DNA of 57,311 nt from NCBI GenBank assembly GCA_030745755.1, contig JASLOA010000042.1, positions 1 through 57,311 of the forward strand, given 5' to 3'. A model generated the notes under the pieces. The model did no database searches. It was not told the origin of the DNA and worked only from the letters and a program-made list of their open reading frames with translations. This document shows, in pieces, positions 1 to 10,331 of this stretch; the first letter of the stretch is position 1, and the number at the start of each line of letters is the position of its first letter. The position numbers and the translations under genes were made by a program. This DNA is from Kiritimatiellia bacterium. Lineage in GTDB: Bacteria; Verrucomicrobiota; Kiritimatiellia; UBA8416; JABMPJ01.

Positions 1-59
1 CGAGAACGCCCACGGTCAACCCCCGTCCGCGTGACTCCCGCTAATCCCTTTCGTTGCCT

Positions 60-119
60 CGGAACCCGGCGTTTCACGCCGGGCTATGATGTTCGACCCC
101 GTTGGGGTCGTGATGCCTC
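60..119. repeat. Palindromic intergenic repeat, family B copy 1
   Basis: A short arm pair (CCCGGCG / CGCCGGG) flanks TTTCA, followed by GGCTATGATGTT and then a second small hairpin, GACCCC-GTT-GGGGTC. The same layout returns at 40514-40614 and as a fragment at 33411-33448. No gene is visible in bases 1-171, so this is the only content left of the efflux gene. It lies downstream of that gene's stop and could act as a weak terminator, though there is no T-run. Confidence 0.6.
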
Positions 120-171
120 AACATGTCATTTGGAGCACTGCCGACTGTCGGGTTCACTCCCAGGCTTCCGA

Positions 172-3100
172 CTACCCGTCGCCGGGGCCACGCCCCGCAC
201 CCCACCCCCCGCCGAGGGCTTTGTAGAGACGGATCACTGAGAGCGTGCTTTCACTTTGGCTCTGGACCTGCTGGTCTTCGAGCTGGAGCTGGATGCGCTG
301 ACTGTCGAGGACGGTGTCGAAGGGCTCGAGTCCGTTGGTGTATCGGTCGTCTGCCATCTCCGCGGCACTCCGGGCGGCACCCGCCGCAGCGGTCAGGGCG
401 TCGAGCCGCCGCTTCTCGTTGCGGAATGCCGTCAGTGCATCACGCGTTTCCTGCACGGCCAGAAGCACCTGCTTCTCGTAGGCGGCCAGCGCCTGCTCCT
501 GGGCCGCCGTCTGCGCTTTGACGCTGTGGCGGATCTGGCCGGCCCGGAAGATTGCCCAGCGAAAGCCAGGGCCGAAACTGCTGCTCCGGTTAGCCGACTC
601 GCCCAAGTCGGAAGCGCTGAGCGCCTCGTAGCCGATTGATCCAGTGAGCGTCAGTTTCGGAAAGTAGTCAGACTTGGCAATCCCGATCCGTGCCGTCTGC
701 TCGGCCAACTGACGCTCAGCCACGCGCACATCGGGGCGCCGACGCAACAGGTCAGCCGGAATTCCGCTAACCGTGGAAGCATCCACGGCCGGTATGTCGC
801 GGATCTCCGCCAGGCGCCCGTGCAAGGTACCCGGCACTGCGCCGGTCAGAACGGCCAGACCGTTCAGTGCCCGCTCAACTGCCGTATCGTACAGCGGAAC
901 GGAGGCGCGTGTGCTCTCCAGGTTGGCTTGTGCCTGGCGGAAGGCCAGCTCGTTGATCAGTCCGCTGTCGAAGCGCGACTCCAGCAGGTCAAAGGTCTCT
1001 TGCTGCAACTTCAGGTTATCCTCCGCCACCCGCTGGCGATGCTGCGCTTCGCGGAGCTGCACATAGGCCTGCGCGGTCTCGGCGGCCAGGGACACATGCA
1101 CATCGGCAAAGCGCGCGTCCTGCCCCTCGAGGTAGGCCCGGGCGGCTTCACTGGCGCGCCGCACGCCGCCGAAAATATCCAGTTCCCAGACAGCATCGAA
1201 CGACAGACTGTAGAGATCACCGTCGATACTCATCGGGACCGACTCGCTGGGGCTACTACTGGTGAGGCCGGCGCGCGCATCGATGCCCGGGCCAAGCGTC
1301 GACCGCACGATCCCAAGCTGAGCGCGCGCGGCACGCACCGCGGCCAGGGCCGACTTGATGTCCGGGCTGTTGCTGAGAGACTCACCTACCAGCTCAGCCA
1401 GCAGCGGATCGCCGAGCGTGGTCCACCAGTCGGCGGGCGTCTCGAACTCGGCCTCGCCAACGGCCGGGACCTCGGGCGGCTCATAGTCCGGCCCCACGGT
1501 CATACAACCGCTCAGAAGGAACGGGACCAGCAGCAGAACGAAGAGGTGCATGCGGCCGATGAGCTTCGCACGGACCCCGTGTCCCTTCTCGCGCATAGTC
1601 TGGAAGAGCACGTAGAGAGCGGGAATCATCACGATACCGAACAGTGTCGCCGCGAGCATACCTGCGAAGACCGTGGTACCGATGGCCCGGCGTGCCGATG
1701 AACCTGCACCCACCGCAATGACCATCGGGAAGATCCCGAGGATAAACGTGAAGGCGGTCATCAACACGGCACGGAACCGCTGGCCGGCCCCGTCGGCGGC
1801 GGCATCGATGATCGAGAGGCCCTCTTCGCGCCGGGTCTTGGAGAACTCGACGATCAGAATGGCGTTCTTGCTGGCCAGGCCGATCAGGAGGATGAGTCCA
1901 AGCTGGGCATAAATGCTGAGCGGCATCTGCAGAAAGAATAGAGCCACCAACGCCCCGAACGCAGCGACGGATGTGGAGAGCATCACGGGCAGTGGGATGG
2001 TCCAACTTTCATATTGGGCCACAAGGAAGAGATAGCCGAACACAAGGGCCAGCACAATCAGGATAGCGGAGCCACCGGAGGCCTTGGCTTCCTGGTAGCT
2101 GAGCCCGGACCACTCCAGGCTGTAGCCCGGCGGCAGAGAGGTCTTCGCCATCGCGTTGACCTTCTCCATCACCATGCCGCTGCTGAAGATAGGAATCAGC
2201 ATGGCGTTGATTGAGGCCGCGGAGAACTTGTTGTAGCGCTCCACCGCACGCGGTGCGAGTGTGGGTCTGATCGTCAACACGCTGCCAAGCGGCACCATCG
2301 CGCCGGACCGACTCTTCACGTAGATCTTCTCGATATCATCCTGTCGGTCACGGAAGGCCGAATCGGCCTGAATGACCACCCGGTTGACCTGGCCCTCGAA
2401 GTTGACATCATTGACGTAGCGCGAGCCCAGGTAGCTCTGCAGGGCGGCAAAGATGTCACTGACCTCCACCTGCATCAGGGACGCCTTGGTACGATCGACG
2501 TCGAGGGTGAGGTGCGGCGTGTTGGCCGCGTACCCGCTGAACGCAAACATCGTTTCCGGCATCATGTTGAGCTGCATCAGGAAGCCTTGCATGACGCTGC
2601 CCAGCTTGTGCGGATCGTCATCGTCGACCGCCTGCAGCTTGATATCCAGTCCGCCACTGATGCCAAGGCCCATGATGGCGGGCGGTACAAAGAGACTGAT
2701 CTGGGCGCCAGGCTCCATGAACAGCATGCCCTGGAGTCTTTCCTGAATCGCCGTAATCTGCAGCTCGGGGCTGCGCCGTTCATCCCAGCTATCGAGGCCA
2801 AACAGGAAGAAGGCCACATTCTCACCGGACCCACCGAAGAAACTGAACCCTACGACTTCTACGCTGTAGGCGATACCGGGCTGTTCTCCAATCGGTGTAA
2901 TGACCCGTTCCAACATGGCTTCGGTGCGTTCACGGCTGGCGCCCTCCGGAAGCTGCAAGGCCCCGAAGATCACGCCCTGGTCCTCGTCGGGCAGGAAGGC
3001 GGTCGGACTCATCGAGCTCAGAAACACCGCACCGCCGATCACGCCGACGAGAATGATCGCGGTCAGCACCAGGCGACGCGCCAGGCCCGTGGCACCGCTG

Positions 3101-4665
3101 ACGTAGTGACCGCGCACGCGACTGAGCCCCGTGTTGAACCAGCGCAGCGGTCCGTGCTGCTTGGGCTTGACCACGTGCAGCAGCACCCCGCAAAGCGCCG
3201 GGCTGAGCGTAAGGGCATTGACGGTCGAAAAGAAGACGGCCGCCGAGATGGCCACGGCAAATTGCTGATAGATCTTGCCGGTGATGCCGCCGACGAAACC
3301 GATCGGCACGAAGATGGCCAGCAGCACCAGCGTGGTGGCGATCACGGCGCCGGTTACCTGCTCCATGGCTTTGATCGTGGCGGCCTTGTGATCGAGTCCC
3401 TCATGCTCCATCAGATAGAGCACACGCTCCACCACGACAATGGCATCATCCACCACGAGCCCGATCGCGAGTACGAGTCCGAACAGCGTCAGCGTATTGA
3501 TGCTGTAGCCGAACGCGACGAGCACGCCGAAGGTGGCGCAGAGCGAAACAGGGATCGTCAGGGACGGCACCAGCGTGGCGCGCCAGTCCTGCAGAAACAC
3601 ATAGCAGACCACGACAACAAGGAAGACGGTCAGCAGCAGCGTGGTGGCAATCTCCCGGATACTGGCACGCACGAAATCGGTGGCATCGTATGGCAGGATG
3701 ATCTCCACGCCGGACGGCAACCGTTCGGTCTGCGCGTCCAACTCGGCCCGCATGGCATCCATGGTATCGAGCGCGTTGGAGCCGGCCGAACGACTCACGC
3801 CGATCGCAACCGCAGGCTTCCCGTTGTACTTCGCACTGAACAGGTAGTTATCCGCCCCCTTCTCGATACGTGCTACATCGCCCAGGCGCACCACAGCGCC
3901 GCCGTCGCCGGTACGGACGATGATTTCCTCGAAGCGTTTCGTATCATTGAGACGGCCTTCGGCCTTGAGCGTGTAGACCATCGCGCCGCCTCCAGGCGCG
4001 CCGCCTACCGTACCTACTGAGGCCTGGATGTTCTGACTCCGGATGGCGCCGATGACGTCGTCGGCCGTCATGCCGAGTGCCGCCAGGCGGTCCGTATCCA
4101 TCCAGACGCGCATGCTGTAGCGCGGGGCATAGACCTGGGCGCGGCTCACGCCCCGGATGCGTTCGAGCGCGGGCTTGATAACCTTGTAGGTGTAGTCGCT
4201 CATGAAGATATCGTCGCGACTGTCATCCGGCGACTGGATCATGATGAAGCCGAGCATGTCGGACGTTTCAGTCTCCACCGTAACCCCTTGCTGCGTCACC
4301 TCCATCGGCAGCAATGGCGCGGCCTGCGCCACGCGGTTCTGCACCTGGACCTGCGCGATGTCAGGATCGGTGCCGACCTCGAACGTCACCATGAGCGTGT
4401 AGGTGCCCGCACTGTCAGACGTGGACGACATGTAGATCATGTTGTCCACACCATTGACGGCGTCTTCGATGGGACCGGCTACCGTATCGGCCATCACTTC
4501 CGCACCCGCGCCGGGATACATGGCCCGTACCGCCACCTGGGGCGGCGTCACCTGCGGGTATTGCGCGATCGGCAGCACGCCGATGGAGACAATCCCCGCG
4601 AGCGTCAGCACGATCGAAATCACACCGGCCAGGCGGGGGCGTTCTATGAATACACGTGAGATCAT
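172..4665 (-). CDS. Fused RND efflux permease and NodT-type outer-membrane factor
   Basis: One unbroken 1497-residue frame joins two parts of a tripartite drug-efflux pump. Residues 1-1038 are an AcrB/HAE1-family proton-driven permease of the inner membrane. They carry the TM4 acidic pair in [13 protein letters not shown], the TM10 lysine in [15 protein letters not shown], and a normal length. Residues 1039-1497 are a complete NodT-family outer-membrane lipoprotein starting MHLFVLLL, with lipobox LLSGC (Cys about 1054) and the [10 protein letters not shown] start typical of that family. No stop or clear ribosome site separates them. The start MISRVF (4665) is chosen because GGAGG lies about 10 bases upstream and it follows the adaptor-like gene by four bases. 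Substrates cannot be read from sequence. The fusion is seen directly; later cleavage at the lipobox is inference. Confidence 0.9.
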   Translation of the reverse strand: MISRVFIERPRLAGVISIVLTLAGIVSIGVLPIAQYPQVTPPQVAVRAMYPGAGAEVMADTVAGPIEDAVNGVDNMIYMSSTSDSAGTYTLMVTFEVGTDPDIAQVQVQNRVAQAAPLLPMEVTQQGVTVETETSDMLGFIMIQSPDDSRDDIFMSDYTYKVIKPALERIRGVSRAQVYAPRYSMRVWMDTDRLAALGMTADDVIGAIRSQNIQASVGTVGGAPGGGAMVYTLKAEGRLNDTKRFEEIIVRTGDGGAVVRLGDVARIEKGADNYLFSAKYNGKPAVAIGVSRSAGSNALDTMDAMRAELDAQTERLPSGVEIILPYDATDFVRASIREIATTLLLTVFLVVVVCYVFLQDWRATLVPSLTIPVSLCATFGVLVAFGYSINTLTLFGLVLAIGLVVDDAIVVVERVLYLMEHEGLDHKAATIKAMEQVTGAVIATTLVLLAIFVPIGFVGGITGKIYQQFAVAISAAVFFSTVNALTLSPALCGVLLHVVKPKQHGPLRWFNTGLSRVRGHYVSGATGLARRLVLTAIILVGVIGGAVFLSSMSPTAFLPDEDQGVIFGALQLPEGASRERTEAMLERVITPIGEQPGIAYSVEVVGFSFFGGSGENVAFFLFGLDSWDERRSPELQITAIQERLQGMLFMEPGAQISLFVPPAIMGLGISGGLDIKLQAVDDDDPHKLGSVMQGFLMQLNMMPETMFAFSGYAANTPHLTLDVDRTKASLMQVEVSDIFAALQSYLGSRYVNDVNFEGQVNRVVIQADSAFRDRQDDIEKIYVKSRSGAMVPLGSVLTIRPTLAPRAVERYNKFSAASINAMLIPIFSSGMVMEKVNAMAKTSLPPGYSLEWSGLSYQEAKASGGSAILIVLALVFGYLFLVAQYESWTIPLPVMLSTSVAAFGALVALFFLQMPLSIYAQLGLILLIGLASKNAILIVEFSKTRREEGLSIIDAAADGAGQRFRAVLMTAFTFILGIFPMVIAVGAGSSARRAIGTTVFAGMLAATLFGIVMIPALYVLFQTMREKGHGVRAKLIGRMHLFVLLLVPFLLSGCMTVGPDYEPPEVPAVGEAEFETPADWWTTLGDPLLAELVGESLSNSPDIKSALAAVRAARAQLGIVRSTLGPGIDARAGLTSSSPSESVPMSIDGDLYSLSFDAVWELDIFGGVRRASEAARAYLEGQDARFADVHVSLAAETAQAYVQLREAQHRQRVAEDNLKLQQETFDLLESRFDSGLINELAFRQAQANLESTRASVPLYDTAVERALNGLAVLTGAVPGTLHGRLAEIRDIPAVDASTVSGIPADLLRRRPDVRVAERQLAEQTARIGIAKSDYFPKLTLTGSIGYEALSASDLGESANRSSSFGPGFRWAIFRAGQIRHSVKAQTAAQEQALAAYEKQVLLAVQETRDALTAFRNEKRRLDALTAAAGAARSAAEMADDRYTNGLEPFDTVLDSQRIQLQLEDQQVQSQSESTLSVIRLYKALGGGWGAGRGPGDG

Positions 4666-4669
4666 CTGC

Positions 4670-6085
4670 TTAGCCCTCCGTCGAGACAACCATGACGGTT
4701 GCACCCGGCATCGCTTTCTGTACGCCGTCGGTTATGACGAGGTTTCCGAGCTCGAGCCCGGAGAGGATCACGACATCCCGCCCGATGCGGGCGCCGGTCT
4801 CAACGCGGGCCATACCGACCGTGCCCGCCTCGTCAACCGTCAACACGTAGGTGCCGTCCTGATCGACCAGCAGCGCACGTTGCGGAATCTTGATGCCGGT
4901 CTCCCCGGCGGGATTGCTGAGCCGTGCCGTGACATACCCGCCCGGCATGAGTATCCGGTCCGGATTGTCGAAGAGATAGCGCACCGCAATAGTGCCGGTC
5001 GCCGGGTTGATGGCGTTATCATCAAAGTCCTTCTTTCCCACGGTTGCCACCAACGACCCGTCCGGGAGAATGACGCGCGCCTCGAGTGCACCGGCATCGC
5101 CGGCCAGCTCGCGGCGGCGCTGGGCGAGGTACTCACGGTCAGTCTGCGAGAAGACAACGCGGATGGGATCAAGCTGGACGATGCGCGCCAGTTCGGCCGC
5201 TCCAGGCGTGACATAGTTGCCCTTCTTAACCCCCATCTGGGTGGGCGACTGGTAGGGCGACTCCGCGCCGGTAACCTTCTCGAGGATACGCTTCAGGACG
5301 GGAAAGATCTCAATGTCACGGTTGTAGTTGATGGCGCGCTCGCCGGTTGCCTCGAGATGAAACGGGTCCACCATGTTCACATCACCCAGATCCGCGGTCG
5401 CGGCTTCGTACGCTATGTTGACCGGATGCTTAAGCGGGAGATTCCAGATGGGGAAGGTCTCGAACTTCGCATAGCCGGACTGCCGGCCGTTTTGATGGTC
5501 GTGATAGACCTGCGACAGGCACGTCGCCATCTTCCCGCTGCCGGGCCCCGGCGCCGTGACCACGACCACCGGGCGATCCACTTCAATGTACGGGTTGGCG
5601 CCATACCCCTCCTCGCTGGCGATCGTGTCCACATCGGTCGGATATCCTTTCGTCGCGCGGTGTGTGTAGATACGGATCCCGCGGCGCTCCAACCGGTTCT
5701 TGAACTGCACGGCGGCAGGCTGCTCTTCGTAGCGGGTGATAACTACAGCGGCAACGTGCAACCCCCACGCCGCGAACTCATCGAGCAACCGAAGAACATC
5801 CACGTCATAGGTAATCCCGAAATCCGCACGCAACTTCTTGCGTTCGATGTCCCCTGCGTAGATGCAGAGAATAATGTCGGTGACGTCCTTCAGACGCTGC
5901 AGCAGACGTATCTTGGCATGGGGGTCGAATCCGGGCAGCACTCGAGCCGCATGATGGTCGGCAACCAACTTGCCCCCGAATTCGAGATACAGACGGTCAC
6001 CAGAGGACTTGGCCCGTTCGAGAATATACTCGCTCTGCTCCTCCAGGTATCGCGCGCTGTCAAATCCCACCGCCTGTTTTCCCAT
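4670..6085 (-). CDS. Chimeric protein: DUF1846 N-terminal part joined to the C-terminal part of an RND adaptor
   Basis: Residues 1 to about 286 match DUF1846 (a roughly 500-residue cytosolic family of unclear function), from the normal start ([20 protein letters not shown]) to [11 protein letters not shown], where the family should continue for about 200 residues. From [20 protein letters not shown] onward (about 288-471) it is the beta-barrel and membrane-proximal end of an AcrA-type adaptor. The adaptor's signal peptide, first lipoyl half and alpha-hairpin are missing. The start has a good AGGAGG site, and the stop sits four bases before the RND gene. The join (near base 5224) is in frame. 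As it stands the product has no export signal and is unlikely to work as an adaptor. It is either a real deletion fusion or an assembly join. Confidence 0.75.
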   Translation of the reverse strand: MGKQAVGFDSARYLEEQSEYILERAKSSGDRLYLEFGGKLVADHHAARVLPGFDPHAKIRLLQRLKDVTDIILCIYAGDIERKKLRADFGITYDVDVLRLLDEFAAWGLHVAAVVITRYEEQPAAVQFKNRLERRGIRIYTHRATKGYPTDVDTIASEEGYGANPYIEVDRPVVVVTAPGPGSGKMATCLSQVYHDHQNGRQSGYAKFETFPIWNLPLKHPVNIAYEAATADLGDVNMVDPFHLEATGERAINYNRDIEIFPVLKRILEKVTGAESPYQSPTQMGVKKGNYVTPGAAELARIVQLDPIRVVFSQTDREYLAQRRRELAGDAGALEARVILPDGSLVATVGKKDFDDNAINPATGTIAVRYLFDNPDRILMPGGYVTARLSNPAGETGIKIPQRALLVDQDGTYVLTVDEAGTVGMARVETGARIGRDVVILSGLELGNLVITDGVQKAMPGATVMVVSTEG

Positions 6086-6162
6086 GCCGTCTGCCTCCTG
6101 CTCCGTTGCGATCTCTGTGCCGTTTCATGGTAGGGTCGACACCCAATGACGTAAATGCGATT

Positions 6163-6210
6163 ATTCCGCCTATGGAATGCCTATTTGACATAGGCAGTCT
6201 ATACGCCTAT
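6163..6210. promoter_or_regulatory. GCCTAT repeat cluster, likely operator
   Basis: Four copies of GCCTAT (6168, 6179, reverse copy at 6190-6195, 6205) lie within 43 bases. They form two nested inverted repeats: ATTCC-GCCTAT-GGAAT, and GCCTAT-TTGAC-ATAGGC spanning the -35 box. The spacing over a promoter between divergent genes suggests a binding site, plausibly for the adjacent LuxR-type protein (autoregulation) and possibly also for the efflux side. Binding is inferred; the repeats are seen. Confidence 0.6.
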
Positions 6211-6213
6211 AAC
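6185..6213 (+). promoter_or_regulatory. Sigma-70 promoter of the LuxR-type regulator
   Basis: A perfect TTGACA (6185-6190), a 17-base spacer and TATAAC (6208-6213) predict transcription from about 6220, 30 bases before the ATG at 6250. This also rules out the in-frame upstream codons from 6106 as coding from this promoter. Confidence 0.75.
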
Positions 6214-6249
6214 AAGCAGCCACTGATTGTCAGAAGGCGGTCCTTTTCT

Positions 6250-7191
6250 ATGCAAACGACCTTTCAGACAGACCCGACTGACGACGGCATCGGTCACCCG
6301 CTTTGGCTGATTCCGCCGAGCGCCGAGAAGGAGCCCGGCAAGGTGGAGCGTGCCCTCGGCGAGCGCATCAAGGAGTTGAACTGTCTCTATGCGATATCGA
6401 GGGTAGCCGAACGACATGCCGATTCTCTGGAGGGCTTTCTGGCTAATGTTGTAACCCTCCTTCCGCCGTCCTGGCAGTTTCCCGAGCTGACGGAAGCCGT
6501 CATTCAGTTCCGCGGCACGACCTACCGGACCGCCGGCTACCGGGTCACCCCGTGGCAGCAGTCGGCGCCGGTCTACGTCCAGGGCGAGCGGGTCGGCGAG
6601 GTGATCGTAGCCTACACGCAGGAATGCCCTCCCGCCGTTGACGGACCCTTTCTGAGCGAAGAGCGGGCACTACTCGACGCCGTGGCCGAGCGGATCGGGA
6701 TGGTGGCGGCTCGCATGGATGTTGAACGGACGCTACAGGAGACCAATCGCCAACTCGAGGTGGAGCGCAAAGCACTAGCCGAATCCAACATGGCCCTGCG
6801 CGGCGTCCTCGCACGGATCGAGGACGAGAAGCGCGATATCTACCGGGATGTCCAAGCCAACGTGGAACGCATCCTCATGCCCATCATCCACGCCCTGATG
6901 GTGAAGACCCCAAAGTCCGACCGCAAATACGTGGAGCTCCTGCGCGACAACCTGGAAGACATTGTCTCGCCGTTTGTCAACCAGCTCGCCCAGCAGTATG
7001 CCTCGCTCACGCCGACCGAGGTGAAGATCTGCGACATGATCCGTCACGGAATGCAGACCAAGGATATTGCCACACTCCGCGGCGTCTCACCCGCCACGGT
7101 CAGCCGGCACCGCGAACACATCCGCCGTAAGCTGGGTGTAACCCACGCAGCCGTCAACCTCACGACCCTGCTGCAATCGAAACACGGTTAG
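6250..7191 (+). CDS. LuxR-family (HTH) transcriptional regulator with GAF-like sensor region
   Basis: A 313-residue cytosolic regulator. The N-terminal half (about 30-160) resembles a GAF-type sensor (ELNCLYAISRVAERH, then PVYVQGERVGEVIVAYT). A coiled coil follows (about 165-225), then a LuxR-type helix-turn-helix at the end (LTPTEVKICDMIRHGMQTKD through VSPATVSRHREHIRRKLG). There is no receiver domain, so control is probably by ligand or by a kinase acting on the coil region. The start at 6250 follows AGAAGG and the TTGACA/TATAAC promoter; an in-frame extension to 6106 is upstream of transcription. It is divergent from the efflux genes and may regulate them. Its stop overlaps the convergent TonB-receptor stop. 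Confidence 0.8.
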   Translation: MQTTFQTDPTDDGIGHPLWLIPPSAEKEPGKVERALGERIKELNCLYAISRVAERHADSLEGFLANVVTLLPPSWQFPELTEAVIQFRGTTYRTAGYRVTPWQQSAPVYVQGERVGEVIVAYTQECPPAVDGPFLSEERALLDAVAERIGMVAARMDVERTLQETNRQLEVERKALAESNMALRGVLARIEDEKRDIYRDVQANVERILMPIIHALMVKTPKSDRKYVELLRDNLEDIVSPFVNQLAQQYASLTPTEVKICDMIRHGMQTKDIATLRGVSPATVSRHREHIRRKLGVTHAAVNLTTLLQSKHG

Positions 7192-9302
7192 AACGAGGTC
7201 TGCATCGCCAGCACAAGGTTCTGCCCGGGTTCGTTCAGACCGGAACCGTGGACGCGGTAGTCCTCGTCGGTGATGTTCTCGACGGCGAGCGAAAGGGTCA
7301 TGTGGTCGCAGGGCGTCCACCCGGCGCGGACGTCGTAGACCGTGTAGCCGGGGGTGCCGCCGGGAGGAATACGGCTGGTGTCGGACCGGTCGCGCGTGGA
7401 GAGCTTGTCCCCTGCCCCGGCCACGGTACAGGCGCCCTCAACCCAAGTGCGCGCACCGATGTCCCAGCGCAGTCCAAGCTTGCCGGTGGGCGGCATGAGC
7501 CGGTCGATGGTCTCGCTGACCAGCTCGGAATCAGAGGTGGGATAGGTGTCCAGTTCACCGTCCATCCAGGTGAACACACCGAAGACGGTCAGGGCATCGC
7601 ACAACCTATAGCGCGCGTCGAACTCAAGGCCCTGAACGAAACCGTCACCGCCGTTCTTCTTGGTGACCTCGAAGTCGTCGTCAATCATCCGTCCCGTCGG
7701 GGTGCGGACAATCATGCCGTCGATTTCGGTGTGGAAGAAGGCAAGCTGCGCGGACGCCCTTGCGGTGTCTGCCTTGACGCCGATCTCGTACGAAACGAAG
7801 TCTTCGGGATCGAGATCGGGCGAAGGAGTCTCGATCTCGTCCGTACGGGCGCTGTCCAAACGCGTCAGGTCGGACAAGTTGGGAGCGCGGAAGCCCTGCG
7901 AAATGCCGGCGAAGGCGTTCCAGGATCTTTCGGCGTTAAGCGCGTAGAGCAGGCGTGCACTGCCCACCACGGCATCCCAGTCGCCTCCGACCACGATCTG
8001 TTCACCCGTGACCGGGTCCTCGACCTCGTTGGCTTCTGCCTCGGCGTACTCGTAGCGCCCGCCGAGGATGAGCGAAAGCCGTTCGGCCAGTGGGAGCTCG
8101 TCCTGAACGTAAATGCCAAGCGTGTCATACGTGGCATCGTCCCCCACGGGGCCTTGAATGGCACTGCTCTTCAGGGAGCCGTCCGGATTGTAGCTGTTCT
8201 TAAACGAGTCGACCTCGTCATGATAGAACTCCGCGCCGTAGATGAGGTCGCCGATGACTGACGGTGACTTGAACGAGACAAAAGCGCCGTACGTGTGTAC
8301 GTCAAAGCCCTGGACATCGTGACGATCGCCTGAACGCAGGCGGTCGCGCTCCTCCGACTGGAGCTGATGCGACACGCCGGCATGTATCTCTTCGGCAAAC
8401 CCATCACCGTTGAACTGATGGTACTGCAGGGTGGTCAGTTCGCGGGCCTGGTCGAGAACACGGCGTAGTTCGCTGCCGACGGAAAGACCTTCCCAATCAG
8501 TACCGTAGATCGTCTTGTGTGTACGCCAGGCATCGTCGACGCTGGCCGACTGGTGGGCCAGCACGAAGAACGAGTCGTCAGTGAGAAAGTACTCCAGCTT
8601 GGCATCCCAATCCTGTTCGTCATAGGCGGTAAACGGCTGTGTGCCGACTTCTTTGCCGCCTTCCACGTCGCCGAACTCCTTGAACGTGGTGCCAAGCGTC
8701 AGGGCAAGGTCCCCGGTCAATTGACCGATCGACTCCGCGCGCGCCACATGCGAATCCTCCGCGCTGCTATAGCGGTAGTTAAGCGTGCGATCCCACGTGC
8801 TGCCGGGCCGGATATCGCGTACGCCGCGGGTGAGGGCATTGACCGTGCCTCCGACGGCATCGCTGCCATAGAGCGAGGAGAACGGCCCGCGCACCAGCTC
8901 GATACGATCCAGGCTCATGGCGTCGACCGTGTTCCAATATTGGTTCGGCCCCTCGCGAAAGACCGAGTTGTTGAGGCGAACACCATCGACCATGAAGAGG
9001 TTGCGCTGACTCGTGAAGCCGCGAATGTAGGGCGAGCCCTGGCCGTGAGCCGTTTTCTGAACCATCGTGGACGGTTCATCCCCCAGTGCCTCCGGCACCG
9101 TACGCACGGCCTTTTCCAGCCGCAGTACATCGGATGACAGCACGCTTGTTGCATAAGGGGCATCCTGCAGGTTCCGCGCATCGCGCGTTGCGGTGACAAC
9201 TACCGTCGTATTGGTCGGTTCGGCGTAGACAGCGCAGGAGAGCAAAACACCGGCGACGGTGATGCCAGCGCCACAGGCCAAGCCGAATCTGCTATCTAAC
9301 AT
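7188..9302 (-). CDS. TonB-dependent outer-membrane receptor
   Basis: A 704-residue outer-membrane gated channel. It has a signal peptide ending near AVYAEP, a plug domain (about 30-145, with YIRGFTSQRNLFMVDGVRLN and IELVRGPFSSLYGSDAVGG) and a 22-strand-type barrel ending in the terminal Phe of MQTSF. The plug style is closest to the heme/hemoglobin and siderophore receptor group, but the ligand cannot be fixed. The start MLDSRFG is chosen because the preceding codons (MRTDEDEGVHN) are acidic and would spoil the signal peptide. Its place next to a DtxR repressor and feo genes argues for iron uptake. No matching operator was seen directly before it. Confidence 0.88.
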   Translation of the reverse strand: MLDSRFGLACGAGITVAGVLLSCAVYAEPTNTTVVVTATRDARNLQDAPYATSVLSSDVLRLEKAVRTVPEALGDEPSTMVQKTAHGQGSPYIRGFTSQRNLFMVDGVRLNNSVFREGPNQYWNTVDAMSLDRIELVRGPFSSLYGSDAVGGTVNALTRGVRDIRPGSTWDRTLNYRYSSAEDSHVARAESIGQLTGDLALTLGTTFKEFGDVEGGKEVGTQPFTAYDEQDWDAKLEYFLTDDSFFVLAHQSASVDDAWRTHKTIYGTDWEGLSVGSELRRVLDQARELTTLQYHQFNGDGFAEEIHAGVSHQLQSEERDRLRSGDRHDVQGFDVHTYGAFVSFKSPSVIGDLIYGAEFYHDEVDSFKNSYNPDGSLKSSAIQGPVGDDATYDTLGIYVQDELPLAERLSLILGGRYEYAEAEANEVEDPVTGEQIVVGGDWDAVVGSARLLYALNAERSWNAFAGISQGFRAPNLSDLTRLDSARTDEIETPSPDLDPEDFVSYEIGVKADTARASAQLAFFHTEIDGMIVRTPTGRMIDDDFEVTKKNGGDGFVQGLEFDARYRLCDALTVFGVFTWMDGELDTYPTSDSELVSETIDRLMPPTGKLGLRWDIGARTWVEGACTVAGAGDKLSTRDRSDTSRIPPGGTPGYTVYDVRAGWTPCDHMTLSLAVENITDEDYRVHGSGLNEPGQNLVLAMQTSF

Positions 9303-9721
9303 GTTATGGACTCCCTCATCTTCATCTGTTCTCAATTACCTTCCCGTATTAAACGTCCATAGCACATGGATCATTAGACAACAAGGGGGCGACTCCGCTT
9401 TCACTCGCATTCCGGACTATGAGTGGCGGTGTTGCGTCTCGCAAATACAGGTGCACTACTCCCAACAACACTACGCCACGAATGGTCATGCCGAGCGAAG
9501 CCGAGGCATCTCCGCCCTATCGATGAGGCTGAGATCCCTCGGCAAGCTCGGGATGACCGTCACCTGCCCTTTTCTCCCGTATGTTCCTGTGCCCACAAGC
9601 CAACCGGCTTTGCCGGTGGCTTCCTCGGGATCACATCGTAAGGGGCCGATTGCTTCACGGACCTCTGAATCACAATACTGGTTGTCTCTGAATGGTTGAA
9701 CAGTACAGAAGCAGCCCCCTG
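9303..9721. other. Intergenic region between receptor and feo genes
   Basis: About 420 bases with no convincing gene. It holds one palindromic repeat of family A (9484-9558) and otherwise AT-richer sequence likely to carry the receptor's promoter. A plus-strand open frame across it is interrupted in sense by the repeat and shows no family resemblance. Confidence 0.6.
9484..9558. repeat. Palindromic REP-like repeat, family A copy 1
   Basis: The left arm GTCATGCCGAGCGAAGCCGA and the right arm CCCTCGGCAAGCTCGGGATG form an imperfect inverted repeat of about 75 bases with a variable centre. Related copies lie at 26541, 32079, 38757 and 45701, with half copies at 32183 and 57111. Confidence 0.75.
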
Positions 9722-9770
9722 TTTAGCCCTGTCTAAAAAAGGCTTGTAGTCTTAACTTAGATGCGTCTAA
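9722..9770. promoter_or_regulatory. Two DtxR/MntR-type operators in front of the feo operon
   Basis: Site 1 is TTTAG-CCCTGT-CTAAA (9722-9737). Site 2 is TTAGA-TGCG-TCTAA (9757-9770). Both are inverted repeats with TTAG/CTAA cores like those used by DtxR-family repressors, set 35 bases apart. Site 2 covers the ATG at 9761, so that codon is unlikely to be the repressor's start. Autoregulation with iron as corepressor is inferred. Confidence 0.65.
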
Positions 9771-9802
9771 ATATACCGCTTGACGCTGCGATAGGTGAAT
9801 GC

Positions 9803-10330
9803 ATGGACGGAGTAGCTACAGAGCTGAGCGCGAGCCTGGAGGATTACCTGGAGGCCATCTACCAGGTGATGGCGGAGCATGGGGAGGCGCGCGGCAAAGA
9901 CATTGCCGACCGACTCGGTGTCGCTGCATCCTCCGTAACGAACGCCTTGCGCGGATTGGCTAAACGCGATCTGATCAGACATGAGCCGTACGACCGCATT
10001 ACGCTCACCGATAAGGGCCGGCGTATCGCCCGCGACGTGGTGCACCGTCACGAAGTGTTGACCGATTTCCTGACCAATGTACTGGCAGTCGACGAGGCAA
10101 CGGCGACCGATTGCGCCTGCAAGATGGAGCACGTGGTGGGTGATGACATCATGGAGCGCCTGGTCGCCTACATTAAGTACAACCGCCACTGCACAAACGG
10201 CGGCGCCATCTGGGTTGAGGGTAAAGGCTTCATCTGCCACGACGCCGAGGACACCCGCGCCCTCTGTGCCTCCTGCACCGCCAAGGGCTACTGCCGCTTT
10301 CTGGGGCCGCCGGAAGAGGAGGACACCTGA
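9803..10330 (+). CDS. DtxR-family iron-dependent repressor
   Basis: A 175-residue metalloregulator. A winged helix (SLEDYLEAIYQVMAEHGEAR, then DIADRLGVAASSVTNALRGL) is followed by the dimerisation and metal domain (VVHRHEVLTDFLTNVLAVDE, CKMEHVV). Residues typical of metal sites (His, Glu, Cys-x-x-Glu-His) are present. The tail has a Cys cluster (C-H-C-C-x-x-C-C in RHCTNGG to GYCRF), a pattern also seen in anaerobe homologues, which might bind metal or an Fe-S cluster. The start at 9803 is chosen for AGGTGA four bases upstream, and because the earlier ATG at 9761 sits inside an operator. It is first in an operon with feoA and feoB. Confidence 0.88.
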   Translation: MDGVATELSASLEDYLEAIYQVMAEHGEARGKDIADRLGVAASSVTNALRGLAKRDLIRHEPYDRITLTDKGRRIARDVVHRHEVLTDFLTNVLAVDEATATDCACKMEHVVGDDIMERLVAYIKYNRHCTNGGAIWVEGKGFICHDAEDTRALCASCTAKGYCRFLGPPEEEDT

Positions 10331-10331
10331 G

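Noticed and set aside
2512..4020. Long plus-strand open frame opposite the RND gene
   Set aside because: It is the antisense of a clear permease; the product is His/Arg/Gln-rich low-complexity and matches no family.
4439..6133. 564-codon plus-strand frame opposite the chimeric adaptor gene
   Set aside because: Antisense of recognisable DUF1846 and adaptor sequence; no ribosome site.
6106..6249. 48-codon N-terminal extension of the LuxR-type regulator
   Set aside because: It lies upstream of the predicted transcription start and spans the operator repeats.
9259..9699. Plus-strand frame across the intergenic region before feo
   Set aside because: It reads through a palindromic repeat (giving the usual 'AERSRGIS' artefact) and overlaps the receptor's signal peptide.
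9761..9802. Earlier ATG for the DtxR-type repressor
   Set aside because: It falls inside the operator palindrome, has no ribosome site, and adds residues not seen in the family; 9803 has AGGTGA.
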